NCBI GenBank assembly: GCA_038745585.1
Contig: JBCDLH010000005.1
Location: 209,351-273,350 of the forward strand
Length of the DNA stretch: 64,000 bases
Direction of reading: 5' to 3'
DNA from: HLUCCA09 sp038745585
GTDB taxonomy: Bacteria > Pseudomonadota > Alphaproteobacteria > Rhodobacterales > Rhodobacteraceae
The position numbers and the translations under genes are program-made. Under the pieces are notes generated by a model that ran no database searches, was not told the DNA's origin, and saw nothing but the letters and a program-made list of their open reading frames with translations. Positions 9,051-16,295 of this stretch are shown here, in pieces (position 1 is the first letter of the stretch; the number at the start of each line of letters is the position of its first letter).

Positions 9051-9311
9051 TCAGCTGTCGCTATCCCCGTCTTCATCGCGTTCCGCCTTAAGCTGAGCGA
9101 CAAAGCTCAACGGCAGCGTGCCGCACTCGTCCTGGCGCATCCCTGCCGAGCGTTCGAGCTGCGTGCAGTCGCGGTCGATTGGCGTGACCTGCATCGCCGC
9201 GTCGGGGTCGATAAAGGCCAGCGGCATTTGCGGGTAAAGGGTGTCCGCTACACTTGTACTTGCGAAGAGCGTTGTCGCCGCAGCGGCAACAATCAGCGTC
9301 CGAGTAAGCAT
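9051..9311 (-). CDS. Small secreted protein of unknown function
   Basis: An 86-residue protein with a clear cleavable signal peptide (LIVAAAATTLFASTSVADT) and a ribosome binding site GGAGA 7 bases before the ATG. The mature part is about 60 residues, has two Cys residues that could form a disulfide, and ends in an acidic tail (DEDGDSDS). No family was recognised. The 237 bases between it and the protease gene show no other feature. Confidence 0.6.
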   Translation of the reverse strand: MLTRTLIVAAAATTLFASTSVADTLYPQMPLAFIDPDAAMQVTPIDRDCTQLERSAGMRQDECGTLPLSFVAQLKAERDEDGDSDS

Positions 9312-9863
9312 TTTCCGTTCTCCGTTTCAGATGTCCGTACCCGTGGATCGTGACCGGCAACGAACGAAGGCCTGACAGAAACGTCACGATAGGTCCCAGG
9401 TTGACCTTTGGGCGTCAGCCGAGCGTGGGTCAGACGTTGGGTGATCATGCGGCCGCCGTTAAATCGGCCTGCCAGAACGGGTCGCGTTCAAAGCCCCTGC
9501 CCTTGCCATGAAAAAAAGCGCGCGCTCGCAACGCCATAGCGACTCCGTTTGCGGGCGCAACGCCTAGAAAAACGCCTCAGCTCGGCTGCTTCCCGCCCAG
9601 TCCGCACGCGGATGCGTCAAAAATCCGTCAATAGAAACAAGGCGCCCCAGTCGCCCCATCGCCTTGCCGCGCAGTGCCGCGTTAAGCTCTTCTCGGGACG
9701 TCAGGGGAGTGATGGGAGGATGAACGCAAACATAGCGCATGCGTTAGGCTCGAAACCGGGGCATTTCTCCCCTGGTTCCGTGGCATTTAAAGAAATTGAT
9801 TGGGATGCCGATGTCGCGCCAAAGTGTGTTAATGTGCCGTTTTGTAAACCGCGCGCAAAAGAG
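9312..9863. other. Gene-free stretch upstream of the SARP-like regulator
   Basis: About 550 bases between the divergent small secreted protein and the regulator. Bases 9781-9850 are clearly richer in A and T than the surroundings and probably hold the regulator promoter. An open frame runs through from 9549 but encodes Arg/Ser-rich sequence without family character, so I treat it as non-coding. An ATG at 9720 directly behind GGGAGG is a possible earlier start. Confidence 0.5.
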
Positions 9864-11513
9864 ATGCAGGCAACCCGACGGACGGCAAACTTCCAACTCC
9901 GACTGCACGGCAGCCCGCAGCTGACCGGCCCAACTGGTGCGCGGGTCGAGATCAAGAGCAAGCGCGCCGTTGCCATTCTGGCGATGCTGGCCCTGGCCCC
10001 AGGCCAAGAGCGACAGCGCTCCTGGCTGATTGGGCAGCTCTGGTCGAACCGACAGCACGCCCAAGCGCTGGGGAGCCTGCGCCAGGAGCTGCATGTCCTG
10101 CGACAGAACACCGGGCTTTATGGCGATCTCCTTGCATCCGACCATAGCCGGGTCTGGTTGGTCGACGGCGCGCTCTCGCTCGAAGCGCCCGATGGCAGGA
10201 TGCCGGCCGAGTTCCTCGAAGGGATCGACATCCCAGGCGCCGAAGGGTTTGAGGACTGGCTCCGCGAGTGCCGGACGGCGGCTCAGCTCACGCTCCTTCC
10301 GCCGGAGTCCAACCGCGGCAACTCGGCCAAACCGTTCGCGTCCGCGCCACGCCCGCTGCAGATCGAAATCGTGCTCTCCAGCCCGGCAAGCGGCCACGGG
10401 CGCGCAAACGTCCTTTGCGCGATGCTCGGCCGCTCGCTCTACGAGGCAGGCGGCATCCAGGTCCGCGTGCCTGGGGTGCATCCGAACGACAGCGCGCCCG
10501 ATCTCCGCGTGTCCGTCGAGGTTCAGGAATTGGGTTCAGAGGCTTGGGCCTCGATCATGGTTCATCGTTACTTCGACGGCATGCTGCTGGTCAGCCACGG
10601 CGCTGACGTCTCCGATGTCGGTCGAACCGCTGACACCGCCTCTCAGGCCTTGGCCGAGTTTGCCAGCGCGGCCGTCGATCAGATCCTCAGTGCCCTTGTC
10701 CGCGACAAGGCGGTCTTTGAGAGCGATCGCTTTTTGGCCACGCGCGCGGCGACTGAAGGGTTCTATCGCGTGTTCTCGCGCCGGGAGGGGGCTGCCCTGG
10801 AGGCAGATGGCTTCTTTTCACAGGCTGTCTCGGCTTTTGACGACGCGTTCTTCTATGCCGGCTGGGCCTATCTCGGCGCGCTCCTGCTCGAAGAACAACC
10901 GCGCGAGAACCACGCCGAGATCCGCGAACGCGTGCGGGAATACGCGGCCCGTGCAGAAGAACTCGATCCGCAGAATGGCCTGGCAGCGGCCCTTCTCACC
11001 CATGTTCATGCCTTCGTTCTGCGCGATCTGGGCCGGGCCGAGGCGTTTAACGAGCGCGCACTGGCCTTGCGGCCTTCCCATGTGCTGACACAGGACGCGA
11101 CGGCCTTGCTGCATCTCTATCGCGGGGATGTGCGCGCAGCGCGTGCCTCTGCAAACCGGGCCGAGACCATGGGGCGTCTCCTGCCCTATCGCTATGCTCT
11201 GGCGACCACAAAGGCGATGATAGAAACGGTTTCGGGCAATTACGAGCTCGGACTGAAAGAAGCTCGGCGTGCGCTCTCGCTGCAGCCGCTCGGCGCAGTC
11301 CGGCCCTATCCGCCGATCCTACGCTATATGGGCGTCTGTCAAACCGAGCTTGCTCATCTCGAAGAGGCCAAAAAAACCTTCGAGAGCTTAGAAGAGCTTG
11401 AAGGACAGCTCCACCTGAAATCCCTCAATTCCGACGAGTACCTCCTACCCTCCGAGGATGCGTTCGCGCTCATGCGGCGCAGTCTCGGGCGCCTTAAGAA
11501 ACGAGATCACTAG
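9864..11513 (+). CDS. SARP/BTAD-like transcriptional regulator with TPR-type C-terminus
   Basis: A 549-residue protein. The N-terminus (FQLRLHGSPQLTGPTGARVEI, then SKRAVAILAMLALAPG and SRVWLVDGALSLEAPD) has the pattern of an OmpR-type winged-helix domain as in SARP/BTAD activators, including the region with LIGQLWSNRQHAQALGSLRQEL. A central domain of about 150 residues follows. The last 230 residues form TPR-like helical pairs (FYAGWAYLGALLLEEQ, LEEAKKTFESLEEL). Such proteins act as one-component activators or adaptors in the cytoplasm. The start at 9864 fits the family N-terminus. The gene stands 47 bases upstream of the protease operon on the same strand, which suggests it controls it or belongs to the same transcript. 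Confidence 0.7.
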   Translation: MQATRRTANFQLRLHGSPQLTGPTGARVEIKSKRAVAILAMLALAPGQERQRSWLIGQLWSNRQHAQALGSLRQELHVLRQNTGLYGDLLASDHSRVWLVDGALSLEAPDGRMPAEFLEGIDIPGAEGFEDWLRECRTAAQLTLLPPESNRGNSAKPFASAPRPLQIEIVLSSPASGHGRANVLCAMLGRSLYEAGGIQVRVPGVHPNDSAPDLRVSVEVQELGSEAWASIMVHRYFDGMLLVSHGADVSDVGRTADTASQALAEFASAAVDQILSALVRDKAVFESDRFLATRAATEGFYRVFSRREGAALEADGFFSQAVSAFDDAFFYAGWAYLGALLLEEQPRENHAEIRERVREYAARAEELDPQNGLAAALLTHVHAFVLRDLGRAEAFNERALALRPSHVLTQDATALLHLYRGDVRAARASANRAETMGRLLPYRYALATTKAMIETVSGNYELGLKEARRALSLQPLGAVRPYPPILRYMGVCQTELAHLEEAKKTFESLEELEGQLHLKSLNSDEYLLPSEDAFALMRRSLGRLKKRDH

Positions 11514-11560
11514 ACCGATCCATTCACGACCAACGCCTTTTACGCCGAAGGAGTTCTGCC

Positions 11561-14482
11561 ATGCTGCTGAGCCGTCGAGCCTTTCTAAAGTCTTCCTGTG
11601 CAATGGGCGTTGCCGCGGTGGGCATACCGGGCGCCGGCGCGGTACGAATGGCTCTGGCACAGGACGGCGGCGTGGTCCCCGGATCGCCCGACGAACGCCA
11701 AAACGCCGTCATTGCGCTCTTTCACGCCCTCTACGAGCTTCAGCTCGAAGAATTCCTGCCGCGTATCGTCGAACCTTCGTCCGTTTCCTATCTTCAGCAA
11801 GAGGTCTTCCCGCAGCCGAGCAGTGACGGTATTGGCCTGCCGCTCGATCAATTGTTTCGCATCTTCGGTCCGAATGGACTGCATACACGAACGCGGACGC
11901 GTTCCAGGACGCGCACACGGACCCGTACCCGCACAAGAACGCGCACGCGCACAAGAACGCGGACGCGCACAAGAACGCGGACGCGCACCTCCGGGTTCGA
12001 TCTTGCCGCAACCGGCGTGCCGGATCTCGGCCTCGAAGCGCTCGCAGTGGTTGATGAAGAGTTCCGCATTCGCCTGATCGAGAATTTCGGCGCGATCAAG
12101 GCCATCCTCGATGAGCCGATACTCGTCTGCGAAGGCGTTGCCAGCTGCAAGGGCCTGGTCGAAGACCCCAGCGTCTTCCACGTGCTGCCCCCGCCGGTTG
12201 AACAGCAGCCCGATCCCGTCGGGCCGTCGCTTGACGAAGAGCTCGCCTATCTGCGCGTGCTCCAGGAAGAGCGCGAGGCTGGCGGGTTTGCCATCGAGGC
12301 ACGCATTCTAGAGACCGAGGAGGAGGTCCACGAGATCATCCACCGGTTCACCGAGAGCTTCACCAATGAATTGGGCGCCCCTGCGCCCGTAGTGCGTCTT
12401 CTCGGTCTGATGGAGATCGCGGGCCATGTCATCGTCGCGCATTACAAGGCGAAGTTTCAGCGCGCGCGCCCCGATGTCGTCGACCCGCGCATAAACCCGA
12501 TCATCGCTGTGCCCAACCATGACGCCTATCCCAGCGGGCACGCGACACAAGCCTATCTCATGGCCGCCGCGATGACCGAGATCCTTGGGGACCGGGGCGA
12601 AAACGTCGCCGAATTCCACGAGATCGCCGAGCGTATCGCGACCAATCGCGAGTTTGCCGGCGTGCACTATCCCTCCGACAGCGAGGCGGGCAAGATCATC
12701 GCAGACAGCGTCTTTCCGATCTTGCGGGTGCTTTTTGACGAGGTCTTTGTCGACGCCGTCCGCGCGCTCCATGAGGACATCGAGTCCGATTGCCGCTTCC
12801 GCATGGAGCAAACCGAGATTTTGCGGGTTGCGGGTGCGCCTGTGCCACAGATCCCTCCGATCGAGTGGCACAAAGAGGTCATTGGCTTTGATACGAGCCA
12901 GCCGCCGGCGCCGTTTGACGGTGGGATTGCGATGATCGACACGGCAGTCGACTTCATGCACCCCGCCTTTCATGCGTCCGATCAGGTCCGACCTATTGAA
13001 CCGGCATGGCTCATCAACCTCGATCACCCGATCCCCGCCGACGATCTTTTTACCTTTAGCTCGCTGGGGACGGGTCATGGCACTGCCATGGCGGGCATCA
13101 TTTTTGGCCGGAAGAACGAGAGCGGCAGCTATCCACTCTCGGGGTTCGTGCCGTCGGCCGACCCGCTCTGCGCTCGGGTGTCCTCTGTGCTCCACGACTC
13201 GACCGACAATCGGCTAACGCTCGCCGGTGTCGTCTATGACCTGTTGCATGTGCAGTCGGAGCTGCCCCGCGCGCTTCTGATCGTGCCGGCAATCCAACCG
13301 CCCGCAGATCCCGAGACGGCGTTTTTCACCGCTTACGGTACGCTTTGTGACGCGATCGGAGGAACTCGGCCCAATGAGGATCCCAACAGCGCGGAAGACT
13401 GCTCGATGGATGGCGGCGACGTTACCTACGAGGCTGTCGTCGCGGCCCATGACGTGACGGTGCTGCCGCCCTGCGATCCATTTATCCTGGCGATCATGGT
13501 GGCGTCGATGCTGCGCCCTGTTGTTTTGCCCGCGGGCAATACCGGCGCGGCTGAGTTGGGCTATCCCGGCAATCCCAAAGACTACGCCGCTGTGACCCGG
13601 ACCTTGCAAGATCCGATTGGCCGCTTGCTCGCCCTGCGGCTGCTCGAATTGGCGCTCTTTACCATTGACGAAGCGTCGGTTCCTAGCGCCGGACAGGGCC
13701 CTCAGGGCCCGTCCGAGGGCGGATCTGACGCAGAAGATGCGGGCGATGCAACAGATGAGCCTCCGGCGGGCGCAGACGCGGAGACGGACCCACCCGCCGC
13801 GCAAACCGGTGCGTCGGCGACCGCGCGCCCGACGGCCTTTACGCCCGAACAACGCGCGCTTCTCCTGAGCTTTCTCGGCGACGTTGCCACGACTTTTGCC
13901 GTCACGCTCCCCGATGCGACGGCCGAGGGCCCGCGCGATCTTTTTGAGAATACAGGCGTTGTCGTGGTGGGCGCGGGCACGGTTGAGCTTGCCACCCAAA
14001 TCGACAACAACGGCCCCCCTAAGTTGGTAACGCGAGGGGGAGGCAAACTTGTAGATGCCCATCTTGAGCGGCCCAACTACAGCCAGCACGGGGAGGGCCT
14101 GTGTTTTCTCGCGCCAAGCGACGGGGACTTTCAGCCCTTTGAGGACTGCGCGGCTTTGCCCGAGTACCGGACCCGGCCCGTGCCGACGGCCGATATCCGC
14201 GGCTGGGGCGGCTTCTCGACCGATCCCGACGCCTATTATTCAAGCTCCGAACAACGCCAAGGCTTTGGCGGGACCTCGGCCGCATCGGCCATCGCCGCTG
14301 GCATTCTTGGCCTTCTGCCGCAATCCATGACAGGCCCGGACGCCCGTCGTGAACTCGTCAAGATGGCGATCGACAGCGAGTCGCGTCATCCCGCCGACGG
14401 CGGTCTGCGCCATCAACGTCCCGAATGGACCTCGGAACGCGGCTACGGACAAATCCACCTCAGAGCGATACCACGCGCATGA
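11561..14482 (+). CDS. Tat-exported fusion of a vanadium haloperoxidase/PAP2 domain and a subtilisin domain
   Basis: A 973-residue protein. It starts with a twin-arginine signal (LSRRAFLKSS and a hydrophobic stretch). Residues 109-143 are almost pure Thr-Arg repeats. Residues about 230-400 carry the vanadium haloperoxidase/PAP2 signature: Lys296-x6-Arg303-Pro, PSGH (324-327), and NR-x5-His369-x3-Asp373, with Asn in place of the usual Ser. From about 450 a subtilisin-type domain follows: Asp460 (AMIDTAVD), His506 (GTGHGTAMAG), oxyanion Asn660 (PAGNTGA) and Ser906 (GGTSAASA). The domain is enlarged by an acidic Pro/Ala-rich insert (about 707-760). AGGAG stands before the ATG. The stop overlaps the next start as ATGA. 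I know no described protein with this domain order; function in the periplasm or outside is inference. Confidence 0.8.
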   Translation: MLLSRRAFLKSSCAMGVAAVGIPGAGAVRMALAQDGGVVPGSPDERQNAVIALFHALYELQLEEFLPRIVEPSSVSYLQQEVFPQPSSDGIGLPLDQLFRIFGPNGLHTRTRTRSRTRTRTRTRTRTRTRTRTRTRTRTRTRTSGFDLAATGVPDLGLEALAVVDEEFRIRLIENFGAIKAILDEPILVCEGVASCKGLVEDPSVFHVLPPPVEQQPDPVGPSLDEELAYLRVLQEEREAGGFAIEARILETEEEVHEIIHRFTESFTNELGAPAPVVRLLGLMEIAGHVIVAHYKAKFQRARPDVVDPRINPIIAVPNHDAYPSGHATQAYLMAAAMTEILGDRGENVAEFHEIAERIATNREFAGVHYPSDSEAGKIIADSVFPILRVLFDEVFVDAVRALHEDIESDCRFRMEQTEILRVAGAPVPQIPPIEWHKEVIGFDTSQPPAPFDGGIAMIDTAVDFMHPAFHASDQVRPIEPAWLINLDHPIPADDLFTFSSLGTGHGTAMAGIIFGRKNESGSYPLSGFVPSADPLCARVSSVLHDSTDNRLTLAGVVYDLLHVQSELPRALLIVPAIQPPADPETAFFTAYGTLCDAIGGTRPNEDPNSAEDCSMDGGDVTYEAVVAAHDVTVLPPCDPFILAIMVASMLRPVVLPAGNTGAAELGYPGNPKDYAAVTRTLQDPIGRLLALRLLELALFTIDEASVPSAGQGPQGPSEGGSDAEDAGDATDEPPAGADAETDPPAAQTGASATARPTAFTPEQRALLLSFLGDVATTFAVTLPDATAEGPRDLFENTGVVVVGAGTVELATQIDNNGPPKLVTRGGGKLVDAHLERPNYSQHGEGLCFLAPSDGDFQPFEDCAALPEYRTRPVPTADIRGWGGFSTDPDAYYSSSEQRQGFGGTSAASAIAAGILGLLPQSMTGPDARRELVKMAIDSESRHPADGGLRHQRPEWTSERGYGQIHLRAIPRA
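11885..11989. repeat. Thr-Arg dipeptide tract
   Basis: 105 bases encode 35 residues of alternating Thr and Arg, with one Ser replacing a Thr. Synonymous codons vary, but an 18-base unit (acgcgcacaagaacgcgg) recurs in the second half, so the tract grew by slippage and stayed in frame. It sits between the N-terminal segment and the haloperoxidase-like domain. Confidence 0.95.
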
Positions 14483-16215
14483 AAACCACCTCTCTTGTCA
14501 CCGCCCTCGTACTCACCTCGGTCGGAGCCCCCCTGCTTGCGCAATCCGAAATCACCGCGGAACGCCTGTTGGAAGAGTTTATCGAAAAGGGCAAAGGCAC
14601 CTCGAAGGACCTCCCCAACGCCGTCAGAGCGGTAGACAACAAGTTGATCGAGCTCACCAAAGACGGAGTGAGCCAAGATTGCCTGCCCTATGCGCTCCGC
14701 GTGCCCGGGCCCTTGGCGGATGACCTGGGCTTTCGCGACTTGCTCGCCTCTGACGCAGAGTTGCCCGCCTGCAAGGACCTGCTCGAAGGGATTTTCGGCG
14801 GCAATGAAGCGCTAAGGATGATCGAAGGGGCGACGGAGCGGCGCCTCTCACCCATCGAGAACGAAGATCTTGATCTCGTCGCAAGGCTGTCCAACAGCGT
14901 CAAAGACGCCCTTGGCGTCGCCGCGCAAGTCGAGCCACTGCCGGTTGAAGTCATCATCGACGGTGAGCCCGGACGCGTGCTTCGCATCATCGCCCCCGAT
15001 GGAAACACCCAGATGGCCATTCCGACGGACGAGGAGTTGCCGGTGAGCATGATGCCCATTCCGACGGATCCCGACACGCCGGACATCGGACTGATCGACC
15101 CTGGAATGACCTCCGAAGACATCTTCACGGTCGTGGCCGCGCCAGAGAGCGGGGTCACCATCGAAAACCCGTGTACGCCCCATGATGGCACGCTCGGCTC
15201 AGATTGCCTGTCGTCGGCCGTTGGGATCGCCATGCGGAGCAGTTCGACGGCCCCATGCGATCTGCGCGGCTCCGGCGTCATCATCGACAGCGCGGGCGTG
15301 ATCGCGCTTACGGCAGAACATGTTTCGAGTTCCATATCTGGAGCGCAATCCGGCGGGATGGTCGTCTTCGCTGGCAACCAGAGCCAGGCCGGGCCGACGC
15401 GGTGTCCCGATGCCGCGCAGGTCGTCGAAGGCCTGTACCCCGTGGCGCAACGCGATGTGCCTCATCTAAAGCCGCCAAGCACGGATTTCGTCGACTGGCG
15501 GGGTTGCGAGATCTCGCAGGACTGTGTCGAGATCGACCTCGCGGTGCTGAAACTTTCGGAGGCGCTCGAAGTCAACGCGGCGGACGGCACCGATACAACC
15601 CGGATCCCGCACCATCCCATCTTGCGGGCCGAGGCCACCGCAACCGGCCAAGACGGGGATGCGGACGGCCCCGGTGACACGAGACCGAAAAGCATGGTCG
15701 ATGGCATCTCGATTTTCGGCATGGCGGCGGGCTATGGCCTCGACACAGCACTCGGAGCCCAGCCTCCGAACACGACCCGGGGCGACAAACGCCGCGGTTT
15801 CTTTCGGATCGGCGATTGCGGGATTGCCGCGCATGCTGCCTGCGAGATTGGCGTGCAATTCCCCGGGGTGACGGCGGCAAAGCTGCTGTTTGAGGACGGC
15901 AAAGTGCTCGACGCCAATGCCTGTTATTTTGACAGCGGCGCCCCGGTCTATGTCGAGATGTCGGACGGCTCGCTCGCCGTGGTCGGGCTCCTGCGCCAGC
16001 GCGTTGGCGGCGGCACCGGTTGCGCGCATCGTTCGCTCTGGGTCAACCTGACCAACCCCATCGTACAGGATTGGCTGCTCGACCAAGCCGCCGCGCTAGC
16101 CGGCGTCAGCCGAGACATGATCGAAGAGCGGGTCCTCACTGCGCCGAACCTTGAGATCTCGGATCCGCGGCCGGTCGCCGGCGCTGCGGAGCCAGGCGAG
16201 CAAGATCGCGGCTAA
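14479..16215 (+). CDS. Secreted trypsin-like serine protease (S1 family)
   Basis: A 578-residue protein with a Sec signal peptide (MKTTSLVTALVLTSVGAPLLAQ). The first 230 mature residues have no recognised domain. The protease domain begins near SSAVGIAMRSSS, with triad residues His281 (ALTAEHVS), Asp353 (EIDLAVLKL) and Ser486 (CYFDSGAPVYV). The Ser motif departs from the classic GDSGGP, and the His motif has Glu where Ala is usual, so activity is likely but not certain. The start ATG at 14479 overlaps the stop of the fusion protease gene (ATGA), which fixes the start and shows translational coupling. The two proteins are probably made in fixed ratio and may act in a cascade. Confidence 0.8.
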   Translation: MKTTSLVTALVLTSVGAPLLAQSEITAERLLEEFIEKGKGTSKDLPNAVRAVDNKLIELTKDGVSQDCLPYALRVPGPLADDLGFRDLLASDAELPACKDLLEGIFGGNEALRMIEGATERRLSPIENEDLDLVARLSNSVKDALGVAAQVEPLPVEVIIDGEPGRVLRIIAPDGNTQMAIPTDEELPVSMMPIPTDPDTPDIGLIDPGMTSEDIFTVVAAPESGVTIENPCTPHDGTLGSDCLSSAVGIAMRSSSTAPCDLRGSGVIIDSAGVIALTAEHVSSSISGAQSGGMVVFAGNQSQAGPTRCPDAAQVVEGLYPVAQRDVPHLKPPSTDFVDWRGCEISQDCVEIDLAVLKLSEALEVNAADGTDTTRIPHHPILRAEATATGQDGDADGPGDTRPKSMVDGISIFGMAAGYGLDTALGAQPPNTTRGDKRRGFFRIGDCGIAAHAACEIGVQFPGVTAAKLLFEDGKVLDANACYFDSGAPVYVEMSDGSLAVVGLLRQRVGGGTGCAHRSLWVNLTNPIVQDWLLDQAAALAGVSRDMIEERVLTAPNLEISDPRPVAGAAEPGEQDRG

Positions 16216-16295
16216 GGCCGCGCCCCCGTCGCGATTTGCCCGAGGAGAGATCGCCCGAACACGGAACGGACGACCTCTCCTCAAACGAAGCGGGA

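Noticed and set aside
9549..9863. Extension of the SARP-like regulator upstream to 9549
   Set aside because: The added 105 residues are Arg/Ser-rich and unlike a domain, and the last part is A/T-rich, promoter-like DNA.
11885..11989. Short direct repeats considered as a CRISPR array
   Set aside because: There are no spacers of constant length, and the repeat is an in-frame dipeptide tract inside a gene.
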